Source of the DNA: a virus
Direction: 5' to 3' (one strand)
IMG/VR virus record: IMGVR_UViG_3300047356_000168
Span: 1-33,860 of that record
DNA length: 33,860 nucleotides
Made by a program: the position numbers and the translations under genes
The notes under the pieces: generated by a model
Database searches by the model: none
Seen by the model: the letters and a program-made list of their open reading frames with translations, nothing else
Told to the model about the DNA's origin: nothing
In this document: positions 20,519 through 28,658 of the stretch, piece by piece
Layout: each line of letters opens with the position of its first letter
Position numbering within the stretch: position 1 is the stretch's first letter

Positions 20519-20835
20519 AATTTATCTATTACCTGTTGTATTTCGTTTAAATCTACATCTAGTCTAAAAGAGAGGTCAGCAGCCCATTGCCTAACCACTT
20601 TATTTTGCTTTAGCACCACTATAGTAGGTACTGTTTGAATTTGTTCTTTTAGTTTAATGCCCTGCTCTTCAAGCCAAACAAACTTAACGTCACAACCTCT
20701 TAGTGTTTTTAAGTTTATGTTTTGGTGCTTATTCCATTTAGTATTTACGTGTAACACAGTTATATCACTTGTTTTAACCTCCCCTAAAGATGTGGGGCTA
20801 AATAACAAAAACGCTAATACTATTAAAAATCTCAT
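20515..20835 (-). CDS. Secreted thioredoxin-fold protein lacking CxxC
   Basis: 106 aa with signal peptide (MRFLIVLAFLLFSPTSLG) and a thioredoxin-like core: TVLHVNTKWNKHQN in the usual active-site place and VPTIVVLKQNKVVRQW (about 67-82) with the cis-Pro loop. The CxxC redox pair is absent (WNKHQN region), so oxidoreductase activity is unlikely. Periplasmic location; role in lysis or superinfection is unknown. Overlaps the endolysin gene by 4 bases. Confidence 0.65.
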   Translation of the reverse strand: MRFLIVLAFLLFSPTSLGEVKTSDITVLHVNTKWNKHQNINLKTLRGCDVKFVWLEEQGIKLKEQIQTVPTIVVLKQNKVVRQWAADLSFRLDVDLNEIQQVIDKL

Positions 20836-20837
20836 AT

Positions 20838-21113
20838 CTATCTCAATTCATACAACCTTTGCTCTATTGTTTCAAGTTTCTCAAAGTTTTTTTCTATCAG
20901 CTCTCTATTGTTCATAATCTCACTACGTATAGCATTGTCTTTCAAGTCATACTCTTGTCTTGATATAACAGGTTCAGGTAACATCATAGCTTCGTCTATC
21001 TGACCTTTCAAGCTAAAATAAAATGCTGTAACCGTACTTATACCTACAGCAAGAGACACAATAGTTTCTATTGACATACTAAATTTAGTGTCTTTTGAGA
21101 GTTCTTTACTCAT
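20838..21113 (-). CDS. Membrane-anchored coiled-coil protein (91 aa)
   Basis: Single membrane segment at about 15-34 (ETIVSLAVGISTVTAFYFSL), then a periplasmic or cytoplasmic coiled coil (IRSEIMNNRELIEKNFEKLE). Such proteins occur in lysis cassettes as holin-like or spanin-like components. No lipobox is visible. Positioned between tail fibre accessory and thioredoxin-like genes. Confidence 0.6.
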   Translation of the reverse strand: MSKELSKDTKFSMSIETIVSLAVGISTVTAFYFSLKGQIDEAMMLPEPVISRQEYDLKDNAIRSEIMNNRELIEKNFEKLETIEQRLYELR

Positions 21114-21126
21114 TCCAAAGCCTTTT

Positions 21127-21402
21127 TTATTGTTGTTCAGCAGCAGCTTCAGCGTCTAAAGCATCTTGTTGTTTTTGAGCCTCTACCTCTTCAATCATTT
21201 CGTCCGTCCAAACACCTGTAACGTAGGGCTGTAAATTTTCTGGTAAATTACCAATAGGTTGTATTTCATATATGTTTCTTGAATAACTAGAAGAAATTAT
21301 CACACCGTCTTCTAAAACGTCAGTGCGTTGTCTCTCTTGAAGTACCCTAGAATTTTCTACAAACTCAACTTTATCTAAAACTGTATTTTTAACTAAACTC
21401 AT
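21127..21402 (-). CDS. Hypothetical protein downstream of tail fibre (91 aa)
   Basis: MSLVKNTVLDKVEFVENSRV start at 21402, with beta-rich N-terminal half (QERQRTDVLEDGVIISSSYS) and an acidic Ala/Gln-rich C-terminus. Small proteins of this kind often follow tail fibre genes. No chaperone motif recognised. Confidence 0.55.
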   Translation of the reverse strand: MSLVKNTVLDKVEFVENSRVLQERQRTDVLEDGVIISSSYSRNIYEIQPIGNLPENLQPYVTGVWTDEMIEEVEAQKQQDALDAEAAAEQQ

Positions 21403-21416
21403 TTTTTATTATTTAT

Positions 21417-24041
21417 TTATTGTGTTGTTCTATAATGTATTACTCCAGTTATTTGCCTCACACCATAACTACTATAGCCTATTGTATAATTAAAGTCATC
21501 ATTACGAAGTGGAGAAGTTCTAGACTGTGAATTGTTACTTGAAAAACCAAAATACATTCCATAAGTACCCCACTTATAAGGTCTAATTTGAAAACCAACA
21601 TCGCTAGTGTAACCATTCATATTCTGCCCAAAACCATAATCTCCGTGTAAAGGTGATGTTTTATTGTAGTCACTAGTGTAAGAACCTGCAACTGAAAAAG
21701 GTAAACCACCTAAAAAAGTTGCGTAAGAACCATTTAACCAATTCGTAGGTTGAGCACTACCGTTACTAAACATAATATCAATGTATACAGTAACAGAGCT
21801 ACCCACTTTAACGTATTTCGAATTATCTGACCAAGAACTAAAAGACCCAACACCACTATAAAAACTTATACTTGACCCAGGTTGATAGTAAGCAATTCCA
21901 AAAGTTAAATTAGCATCACCTTCTTCAAAGTCATCTAATTCGTTAGCTGTTCCTGTGCCACCAATACGAACACCATTTGACCCCATTATTAAATTACCAG
22001 TCATTGTATCGCCAGACTTAGATACCTTACCAGCTATATCTGTTGTATTAGTAGAAATATTACTTGTGTTGGTAGATATATTACTAGCATTAGTTGCAAT
22101 ATCCGTATCGTTTGACGATATATTTGTTGTATTAGTAGATATGTTACCAGCATTTGTACTAATATCTGATGTGTTAGTTGCTATATTAGTAACATTAGTT
22201 GATATTCCAGATGCATTAGTTGATATACCACTTGCGTTTGTAGCAATATCAGTATCATTAGATGATATATTAGTTGCATTTGTGGATATATTTCCTGTGT
22301 TTGTAGAAATATCACTTGTATTAGTAGAGATATTACTTGTATTCGTAGTAATGTTACTTGTATTTGTAGCAATATTAGTTACGTTTGTGGCAACTCCAGA
22401 CGTATTAGTAGCAATATTACTAGTATTCGTTGCTATGTCTGTATCGTTACTAGATATGTTATTAGCATTCGTTGTAATATCCCCTTCATTTGCCGTAACT
22501 CTTACGTCTAAAGCTGCAATGTCTGTGTCGTTACTGCTTATGTTAGATGCGTTTGTAGATATATTACTGGTGTTCGTGGCGATATCAGTATCATTGCTAG
22601 ATATGTTTGATGTATTCGTTGCAATGTTGGATGCGTTGGTTGCTATATCGGTATCGTTAGACGCAATGTTAGTTGCATTTGTACTTATATTGCCAGTATT
22701 GGTACTTACGTCACCTTGTAGGTTACTAATATCGGTATCATTACTACTTATGTTCGAAGCATTAGTTGCTATGTTAGTTACATTTGTAGCTATCCCACTG
22801 GTATTAGTCGCTATATTCGATACGTTAGTTGCTATATCAGTATCATTACTTGATATGTTACTAGCATTAGTACTAATGTTAGACGTGTTTGTATTAACAT
22901 CTGTTTGCAGGGAAGATATGTCGCTATCATTAGACGTTATGTTTGCAGTATTCGTAGAAATATTACTAGCATTAGTGCTTATATCACTCGCATTAGTGCT
23001 TATGGATGCTTCTAAGGCACTTCCATCAATATCTAATGTGTTGTTTAAAGCAGTTGTTGTTATGCCGTTAGAACCAGTTATTTCAAGTAATTCGCTATCT
23101 AAGTCAACTTGTCCACTTCCGTTATTACCGCTAAAGTCTAAATCCTCAGCAGTAACCTGAGCGTCTACATAAGCAGTAGTAGCCACTTTGGTACTATTGT
23201 CATTTAAAGACTGAGTTGTAGCAGCAACGCCATCAGCAAGAACTGAAGTGGCTGTTACATTGCCTGTCAAATCCCCTGTTACGTCACCAGTTACATCGCC
23301 TGTTAAATCTCCAGTTACATTTCCAGTGATATTACCTGTCACGTTACCAGTTACGTTTCCAGTCAAATCACCAGTAACATCCCCTGTAATATCTCCTGTG
23401 ACGTTCCCTGTTACATTACCTGTTAAATTACCAGTCACGTTACCTGTAACGTCTCCTGTGACACCTCCAGTAACGTCTCCTGTCAAGTCTCCTGTTACAT
23501 TTCCTGTTACACTACCAGTTAAAGTTCCTCCAGTTAGTGTGGCAGTACCATCTGTTAAAGTACCCCCTGTAATAGTTCCTGATACTGTTGGCGAATCAAC
23601 CAATCCTACAGTAAGTGTTTGACCACTCGCAGAAGTTTCTATTTCATTAGCTGTTCCAGATATATCTAATACTTGGCTATCTAAGTCAACTGCACCTGTT
23701 CCACTATCTCCCTGAAAGTCTAAATCTTGAGCTGTAACATTTGTATCAACATAATCCTTAACAGCAGCACTTGTTGGTATAGATGTGTCATTATCATTAT
23801 TAGCAATACCATCTGCCTCATCAACAAACTTCTCTACTGTAATGTCTTCCCCTGTGTCTTTGATAGAGCCAAAAGATACAGTGCCTGTTGCAGTTACCTG
23901 ACCATCGTTGCTAAGGGTAACGCCAGTTGAGTTTCCATCACCATCGGTAATTTCTACAGCACCATCAATAGCTTCATTGTCCGAAGTTTTCAATAGACCT
24001 TTGTAAGTGTCTTTTATTTTCTGATTAGTTAAACTTGCCAT
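21417..24041 (-). CDS. Repeat-built tail fibre protein (874 aa)
   Basis: Layout: N-terminal domain (1-172); about 22 four-residue TG(N/D)V-type repeats (175-263); a repeat of an N-terminal unit (AQDLDFQGDSGTGAVDLDS at about 104-122 and AEDLDFSGNNGSGQVDLDS at about 298-316); a long 7-residue repeat (NASNISS, NDTDIAT and variants) from about 345 to 670; then a ~200-residue aromatic/Gly-rich C-terminal head (GDTMTGNLIMG onwards) that probably binds the receptor. The heptads likely form a trimeric coiled shaft. Located between the connector gene and the lysis cassette. Confidence 0.85.
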   Translation of the reverse strand: MASLTNQKIKDTYKGLLKTSDNEAIDGAVEITDGDGNSTGVTLSNDGQVTATGTVSFGSIKDTGEDITVEKFVDEADGIANNDNDTSIPTSAAVKDYVDTNVTAQDLDFQGDSGTGAVDLDSQVLDISGTANEIETSASGQTLTVGLVDSPTVSGTITGGTLTDGTATLTGGTLTGSVTGNVTGDLTGDVTGGVTGDVTGNVTGNLTGNVTGNVTGDITGDVTGDLTGNVTGNVTGNITGNVTGDLTGDVTGDVTGDLTGNVTATSVLADGVAATTQSLNDNSTKVATTAYVDAQVTAEDLDFSGNNGSGQVDLDSELLEITGSNGITTTALNNTLDIDGSALEASISTNASDISTNASNISTNTANITSNDSDISSLQTDVNTNTSNISTNASNISSNDTDIATNVSNIATNTSGIATNVTNIATNASNISSNDTDISNLQGDVSTNTGNISTNATNIASNDTDIATNASNIATNTSNISSNDTDIATNTSNISTNASNISSNDTDIAALDVRVTANEGDITTNANNISSNDTDIATNTSNIATNTSGVATNVTNIATNTSNITTNTSNISTNTSDISTNTGNISTNATNISSNDTDIATNASGISTNASGISTNVTNIATNTSDISTNAGNISTNTTNISSNDTDIATNASNISTNTSNISTNTTDIAGKVSKSGDTMTGNLIMGSNGVRIGGTGTANELDDFEEGDANLTFGIAYYQPGSSISFYSGVGSFSSWSDNSKYVKVGSSVTVYIDIMFSNGSAQPTNWLNGSYATFLGGLPFSVAGSYTSDYNKTSPLHGDYGFGQNMNGYTSDVGFQIRPYKWGTYGMYFGFSSNNSQSRTSPLRNDDFNYTIGYSSYGVRQITGVIHYRTTQ
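22030..23010 (-). repeat. Heptapeptide (21-bp) repeat tract in the tail fibre
   Basis: About 46 copies of a 7-residue unit (N-x-S/T-x-I-x-S/T type). Third codon positions vary, so the DNA copies are degenerate. Length changes by recombination are likely between strains. Confidence 0.8.
23252..23516 (-). repeat. TGNV/TGDL tetrapeptide repeat tract in the tail fibre
   Basis: Roughly 22 units of four residues (TG-N/D-V/L/I), 12-bp period, mixed synonymous codons. It forms a linker between the two copies of the DLDF-type unit. Confidence 0.8.
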
Positions 24042-24152
24042 TTATTTTATTTTTAATAGGTCTTTATTGTTTACTTTCAATCCTTTGTTTAAGTATTGTT
24101 TCAACTTAATCACATTTTCCTTTTTAGGTTTATACTTGCTTATAGATTCCAT
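24042..24152 (-). CDS. Small basic protein (36 aa)
   Basis: MESISKYKPKKENVIKLKQY start at 24152, TAA at 24044-24042 immediately before the fibre ATG. Lys-rich, helical. Overlaps the connector gene by 13 bases. Fits the small gene slot between connector and fibre; no family known. Confidence 0.55.
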   Translation of the reverse strand: MESISKYKPKKENVIKLKQYLNKGLKVNNKDLLKIK

Positions 24153-24643
24153 CCGTGAAATAATGCGTCTTTATCTGGGTAAATATCTTCATTGCTATTC
24201 GTGTAATACTCTGGAAACTTAGAATCCGCATTAAAGCTCATATAATCTATAAATCTTTGAGTATAATACTCAGCATAATCTCTCTCTCTACTAATTAATA
24301 AATCAACCTCTTCTTTGTTGGCGATTGAACTGTTTTCTGAATTATGCTTATATACGCCACCATTAGCGATTGTGTACGCTGCAAACGGAAGGTACTCAGC
24401 CATAGCGTAGTGAATAAGCATAGGTTGAATATAGTCATTAACAAGATTTAAATAATCACCTATCAAATCTCCATCAATAATATTTTGACTAATCTTGTCG
24501 TACAAGTCAGTGCCCATATAATTTCTAACGTGAATTTCTTGCGCTATCTTAATGAACTGAATGAATTTGTCAGTGTCTACCGAACCACTCATCGCAGTGT
24601 TCTTTATAAGGTCAGCTCTCTTTATGAATAATGCAGTTGCCAT
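24140..24643 (-). CDS. Head-tail connector/adaptor protein (DUF6712-like)
   Basis: 167 aa, all-helical, with FIKRADLIKNTAMSGSVDTD at the N-terminus and YLNLVNDYIQPMLIHYAMAE in the middle. This pattern matches small Bacteroidetes phage proteins placed right after the portal gene, which are thought to be gp6-like adaptors forming the ring below the portal. Five bases follow the portal stop. Confidence 0.7.
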   Translation of the reverse strand: MATALFIKRADLIKNTAMSGSVDTDKFIQFIKIAQEIHVRNYMGTDLYDKISQNIIDGDLIGDYLNLVNDYIQPMLIHYAMAEYLPFAAYTIANGGVYKHNSENSSIANKEEVDLLISRERDYAEYYTQRFIDYMSFNADSKFPEYYTNSNEDIYPDKDALFHGWNL

Positions 24644-24647
24644 ATTA

Positions 24648-25877
24648 TTATTCTTCTTCTATTTTAGGTTCTTCATCAACTTGGTCTTTCTTTATACCAG
24701 TTTCTTTTTCTATCTCACTTTCAGATATAGCGTTTGTCAGGTCAGTAAACTCAAGTGGCTGTAATGTCTTGAAATATATATCAAGCTCAATACCATTGTA
24801 CATAAGCAGCTTCTCAAGCTCATCTAATATAGTTACTTGCATTGGGCGAATAACAGTATTGTCCATAAGCACAGAAGCCGTCTGAAGCTCTTCTGCGTTG
24901 TTTCCAAGACCAGTGGAGTCTTTGATGCCAACAAGCATAGGAGATACGATTCTGTGAGATACCATTACCTTACGCATAGATTCATCAGACAAGAATTGAT
25001 ACTGCTGGTGAGCGTCAGATAACTGTACAGGCTCTATTGTAGCTGCAAGCTCCTTAGAGTCGTTAAACGCCAATATAAAGCGACCTGCGTTAGAACTACC
25101 GCTAAACTTCTCAACGATACTTCTCTCAATCATCTCTCTTTGCTCATCTGGTGGAACACCGTTGTTGAAGTTGATAAGCATAGAAGGTGCGAGACCATTC
25201 TGAATGTTATTGATGTGATAGTTCGCTACTTCCTCTTCAAGTTCTGCATATTGTAATCCACCCTGATAATCTACTGGCGAATAGTATTTGTAACCAGCAC
25301 GGTAGGGCTTGATGTAAAGAATCTCAAGTGGTGATTTAGATTGACCGAAAGCAGGAATTCTCTTTAGCTTATCTGATTGTCTGTACTCTCCCCAATTAGA
25401 GTGGTAAAAGTAAGCCTCTATCTCGCCTTTTGAATTGCATTTCTCAGCTCTAAGCGTCTCTACAGGCATATGCTCAACCTGAGCAATTTTCTTCCTGTCT
25501 TTAGTGTAAATGACCTGTAAGGCAGCTTGACCCATCATTTTGTAATCGTAGCAAACTTTCTTCATACAGTCCTTAGAGAAGAGCTCTTTCATCTCGTCAT
25601 ACTGGCTTTGCTTTTCTTTTCCGTCAGTAGCATCAAGTCCTTTGCCGTAAATCATTTCTGCAATACCGTTGATTGCAGCGTTGTTTGTTGGCGAACCATT
25701 ATACCTGTCAATCAGGAACTCGAAGTAGTTGTTGTCATCGCCATACGAAATCCAGTCTTGATTACTGTACTCCTTAATGTCAGGGCGTGAATATGACTCT
25801 AAGTTTACGATGTGTATCTTACCATCTTTTGCTTGAGGCATAGTTCTTCTATTTGTGTTTCTTTTAGACTTACTCAT
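24648..25877 (-). CDS. Portal protein
   Basis: 409 aa. Hallmarks of Bacteroidetes siphovirus portals: WISYGDDNNYFEFLIDRYNG near 43-62, MIYGKGLDATDGK, YIKPYRAGYKYYSPVDYQGG (about 193-212), VANYHINNIQNGLAPSMLIN, SHRIVSPMLVGIKDSTGLG (about 311-329) and a final clip-like helical end with an acidic tail. Forms the dodecameric ring through which DNA enters; partners are terminase and adaptor. Overlaps the upstream gene by ATGA. Confidence 0.9.
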   Translation of the reverse strand: MSKSKRNTNRRTMPQAKDGKIHIVNLESYSRPDIKEYSNQDWISYGDDNNYFEFLIDRYNGSPTNNAAINGIAEMIYGKGLDATDGKEKQSQYDEMKELFSKDCMKKVCYDYKMMGQAALQVIYTKDRKKIAQVEHMPVETLRAEKCNSKGEIEAYFYHSNWGEYRQSDKLKRIPAFGQSKSPLEILYIKPYRAGYKYYSPVDYQGGLQYAELEEEVANYHINNIQNGLAPSMLINFNNGVPPDEQREMIERSIVEKFSGSSNAGRFILAFNDSKELAATIEPVQLSDAHQQYQFLSDESMRKVMVSHRIVSPMLVGIKDSTGLGNNAEELQTASVLMDNTVIRPMQVTILDELEKLLMYNGIELDIYFKTLQPLEFTDLTNAISESEIEKETGIKKDQVDEEPKIEEE

Positions 25878-26284
25878 AATATAACATATTCGTTGTTGTA
25901 AGTTGACTCTACTACATAATCATTCTTGTTAGGGTCATACTTATCGTAATCTGTTTGGTCTGTACAGAACATCATACCCTCGTACAGTTCTCCGTCAATA
26001 TCACTTAATTTAATCGTGTAAAATGTGCCTTCTTTTAAGTAGAATATAGATGTTATAGTAGAAAACACATCTCCATATTCATACACAAAATCTGGGTCTT
26101 GATTCCAATCAACATCTAGTTCATTGAAGTAGAAGTCTGTTGTCTGCCAATAATACTCAGAGACGTAATTAGAATCTCTGTTAGTTGACTTATCAATCAG
26201 AGTCATTGTAACAACTCCGTTGTTCTGTCTTCTTGGTATAACTTTAAGCACCTGTGTGCTATTAGATGTATTTAAGACGTGCAT
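25874..26284 (-). CDS. Small structural protein, unknown (136 aa)
   Basis: Start at MHVLNTSNSTQVLKVIPRRQ (26284); the longer frame upstream runs through a terminator and is rejected. Beta-rich with many aromatics (YYWQTTDFYFNE), ending VESTYNNEYVIL. I recall similar proteins in Bacteroidetes phage structural regions without a function. Follows the terminator at 26325-26351. Confidence 0.65.
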   Translation of the reverse strand: MHVLNTSNSTQVLKVIPRRQNNGVVTMTLIDKSTNRDSNYVSEYYWQTTDFYFNELDVDWNQDPDFVYEYGDVFSTITSIFYLKEGTFYTIKLSDIDGELYEGMMFCTDQTDYDKYDPNKNDYVVESTYNNEYVIL

Positions 26285-26324
26285 ACTAAAATAATAAAAA
26301 CAGCACTTTTTGTTTTTAGCGTAT

Positions 26325-26351
26325 AAAAAAAAGGGGATGTAAAACACCCCC
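26325..26351 (-). terminator. Intrinsic terminator within the late operon
   Basis: On the minus strand GGGGGTGT, loop TTT, ACATCCCC, then eight T: an 8-pair stem with one G-U. Follows the tail-tube-like gene and precedes the 136-aa gene; transcription of portal and fibre must read through it or start again. Confidence 0.85.
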
Positions 26352-26380
26352 TATTAAATCTATAACCCTATTGAATTTAG
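26347..26380 (+). repeat. Pair of dispersed CCCTATTRAAT motifs
   Basis: CCCCTATTAAATC (26347-26359) and CCCTATTGAATTTAG (26366-26380), same plus orientation as at the other sites. The first shares bases with the terminator stem; the second overlaps the stop codon region of the tail-tube-like gene. Confidence 0.7.
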
Positions 26381-26940
26381 TTAATTGCCGAAGGGTCTCT
26401 TTGAGTAGATTCTGTAGCTGTAGCACTTGACATACCTGCAAATGGGTCAGCGTTAGTACCGCCATCAACAAATGAAGGCATACGAAGCTCGTTAGCAGTT
26501 AGTGTAAGTGTATATCCATTCAAATCACCCATAGCAGTACCAGTAACAGCAGTACCGCCAGTAACATCAGCACCGTTTTCAGCACCAACTAATAAGAACT
26601 TATCATCGAATGTTTGAACAACAACGTGAGGTCTCCCGTACGCCATTAGTTTCAATTCTTTGTTGTCCTCTTTAGTCAGCTTGAATAAAGTGAGGTTTAC
26701 GACTTGCTCAAAGAATGTAGTTCCGTTCTCAAGAGAAGACGTAATGTTAGTTTCAAGGGAAGAGTTACCTTTAACGTCGTAAGTGTGGTAAGTGAAAGTC
26801 CCATCCATATTAGTGATTTCATCGCTACTACCAAAACTTAAAGTTCCTAAGTCTCCGAAATCTACAAAGTGAATTTTCTTAATACCACCAACGGCATCCT
26901 TACAAGGTCTCAATCTTCCGCCAGTTAAATCACAAGCCAT
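26377..26940 (-). CDS. Probable major tail tube protein
   Basis: 187 aa starting MACDLTGGRLRPCKDAVGGI. The segments GTFTYHTYDVKGNSSLETNI (about 48-67), NGTTFFEQVVNLTLFKLTKE and GADVTGGTAVTGTAMGDLNG (about 123-142) match a family in Bacteroidetes siphoviruses annotated as a major tail or structural protein. Beta-rich, as tube subunits are. It lies directly after the capsid gene and a terminator, consistent with high expression at a set ratio. Confidence 0.6.
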   Translation of the reverse strand: MACDLTGGRLRPCKDAVGGIKKIHFVDFGDLGTLSFGSSDEITNMDGTFTYHTYDVKGNSSLETNITSSLENGTTFFEQVVNLTLFKLTKEDNKELKLMAYGRPHVVVQTFDDKFLLVGAENGADVTGGTAVTGTAMGDLNGYTLTLTANELRMPSFVDGGTNADPFAGMSSATATESTQRDPSAIN

Positions 26941-26952
26941 ATTATAAGTATT

Positions 26953-26978
26953 AAAAAGGGGGTGGGTTTAGCACCCCC
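26953..26978 (-). terminator. Intrinsic terminator after the major capsid gene
   Basis: On the minus strand GGGGGTG, a 7-base loop, CACCCCC, then five T. Arms at plus 26972-26978 and 26958-26964. It lies between the capsid stop (26997) and the next start (26940); partial readthrough would make capsid the most abundant product. Confidence 0.9.
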
Positions 26979-26996
26979 ATATTAGACGATTAATTA

Positions 26997-27890
26997 TTAG
27001 GTGTAAAGAACGATGTCAGAACCGATACCATATTGGACACCAGCAGTGAATCGCATTACGATACGGACATTTTGACTTCCGTCAAGGTCTGCCATATCAA
27101 TAACTTTAACTTCGTTGTGGTCAGATAATAGACCAGTACCGAAATACAAGTTAGATGTCTCAGCAGCTACAGCATCGTTATCAGCAAGACCATTAGCAAC
27201 AAACAAAGGAATACCTTGAAAGTTCATATCAGTTTTACCGACATTGTATAAGTCTCTGTAACCTAAAGCAGCTTGTGCAGATACATAAGCCTTAGCGATG
27301 TTTGAAGAAACGTAGATTTTCAAATCTTCTTTTCCATAAACAGCAGAAGGAATTGCATCAACGATTTTCCCAAGTTCAGCGATTACGTTAGCAGAAGTAA
27401 CAGTAGTACCTGTAACATCTACAACAGTTCCGTCAGCAGCTAACAAAGTAGATAGACCGTCAAACTCACCAGCAGTAGCGTCAGTACCCTGCCAGATGTT
27501 TTGCTCAGTTTGCTCTGCAACTTTAGCAGCAACGTGACCGATTAGGAAATCAGCGAATTTAGGAGGCAAGTTGTCATAGGCAGAATAACCCATTTGAACA
27601 GCTTCCCAATCAGAACGGAAATCCTTCTTACAAAGCTCAAGGTTTACTTGAAACTCTTCAGGTTGGAGAATACGCTCTGTCAAAGTCAAAGAACCAGCGT
27701 CAGTAAAATCACAAGAAGCGTTCCCAATAAGACCGCTTGTAGCAACTTTCTTTACAACTTCTTTGTACTTTACATTAGGCTTTACAGTAATACCGCCTTG
27801 TGCGATTGTATTACCGCTTAATAGAGCAGCAGAGATGTACTTTCCAGCAAACTCTCCTGCGTATGTAGTAGTAATTGATGGAGTTGGCAT
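26997..27890 (-). CDS. Major capsid protein (HK97-fold type)
   Basis: 297 aa starting MPTPSITTTYAGEFAGKYIS. It has the long N-terminal arm, an E-loop-like charged section (VKYKEVVKKVATSGLIGNAS), LTERILQPEEFQVNLELCKK, a P-domain-like helical middle and a C-terminal beta part ending FTAGVQYGIGSDIVLYT. The family is common in Bacteroidetes phages. Placed between scaffold (upstream) and a terminator. Codon use is richer in G/C-ending codons than the accessory genes, fitting high expression. Confidence 0.85.
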   Translation of the reverse strand: MPTPSITTTYAGEFAGKYISAALLSGNTIAQGGITVKPNVKYKEVVKKVATSGLIGNASCDFTDAGSLTLTERILQPEEFQVNLELCKKDFRSDWEAVQMGYSAYDNLPPKFADFLIGHVAAKVAEQTEQNIWQGTDATAGEFDGLSTLLAADGTVVDVTGTTVTSANVIAELGKIVDAIPSAVYGKEDLKIYVSSNIAKAYVSAQAALGYRDLYNVGKTDMNFQGIPLFVANGLADNDAVAAETSNLYFGTGLLSDHNEVKVIDMADLDGSQNVRIVMRFTAGVQYGIGSDIVLYT

Positions 27891-27904
27891 AATTTATTTA
27901 TTAT

Positions 27905-28468
27905 TTAGTTTATTTTGGACATTACTCGGTCAAGTGTCGAAAGAGGGCGATTTTGACCGAACTTAAAGCCCTCGTTTTTAGATTGTTTTTCGTCTGGATT
28001 GTGTGCAATAGGCTCAACTGCTGGTTCAGCAGATAACTTTTCAACCTGTGCGCTCAATTCAGCTTTTTCTTGCTCGTAAGATTCTTTATCCTTACCCATT
28101 TCACCTTTCATTGACTCAATCATATCTTTGAGTTCAGCGATTTTAGAATCGAATTCAGACTTGGAAACATATTTATCATCTTCTAATTCCTCTTCTTCTT
28201 CTTCAACTTCTTCTTCTTCTTCCTCAGCTTCTTTCTCAGCTTCGTCTTCTTCAGCAAGTTTTTCTTCAGTAGATTCGTTAGATAGTTCTGTAACCTCTTC
28301 GGTTACTTCGTCTTCAGACAATGCAACTTCTTCCTTGACTTCAACTTCAGGAGCAACCTCTTCAGCAGATACTTCTACGTTCTCTACTTCTTCTTTTACT
28401 TCTTCTGCGTTAATCATAGAAAGTTTCTGCATAATGTCTTTTAATATAAGAGTTGCTTTACCTTCCAT
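27905..28468 (-). CDS. Capsid scaffolding protein
   Basis: 187 aa, extremely Glu-rich (AEKEAEEEEEEVEEEEEELE at about 76-95), then a coiled coil (KSEFDSKIAELKDMIESMKG) and a C-terminal FGQNRPLSTLDRVMSKIN segment typical of scaffold ends that bind capsid subunits. Lies immediately upstream of the capsid gene. Removed by the prohead protease during maturation. Confidence 0.8.
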   Translation of the reverse strand: MEGKATLILKDIMQKLSMINAEEVKEEVENVEVSAEEVAPEVEVKEEVALSEDEVTEEVTELSNESTEEKLAEEDEAEKEAEEEEEEVEEEEEELEDDKYVSKSEFDSKIAELKDMIESMKGEMGKDKESYEQEKAELSAQVEKLSAEPAVEPIAHNPDEKQSKNEGFKFGQNRPLSTLDRVMSKIN

Positions 28469-28520
28469 AATAAAATTTTAACTTTAAAGTATATAATAAT
28501 AACTAGTAATAATTCCTCTG

Positions 28521-28658
28521 TTAGATTTTGCCCACACCTTGAGCTCTTAATGTTCCGTCACAGCATTTCCTTGAATACGTCCTGCCGTTCTTACATAAGC
28601 ACCCACGTTTTGAATTGCGTGGAGATGTAGTGCTTGGTGTTTCTTCTGTCTTTTTCAT
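28521..28658 (-). CDS. Small Cys-rich phage protein (45 aa)
   Basis: MKKTEETPSTTSPRNSKRGC start at 28658, TAA 28523-28521. Core RGCLCKNGRTYSRKCCDG (18-35) has four Cys (20, 22, 32, 33), a small domain often seen in Bacteroidetes phages. Start overlaps the protease stop (ATGA). Gap of 50 bases follows before the scaffold gene. Confidence 0.7.
   Translation of the reverse strand: MKKTEETPSTTSPRNSKRGCLCKNGRTYSRKCCDGTLRAQGVGKI

Noticed and set aside
21955-23160. 401-codon plus-strand open frame
   Set aside because: It is the antisense of the tail fibre heptad repeats; low-complexity repeats keep the reverse frame open and the product is a repetitive Val/Leu/Ser string.
23248-23622. 124-codon plus-strand open frame of PVT repeats
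   Set aside because: Antisense of the TGNV repeat tract in the same fibre gene.
28128-28481. 117-codon plus-strand Ser-rich frame
   Set aside because: Antisense of the Glu-rich scaffold tract (GAA/GAG read backwards as Ser/Phe).
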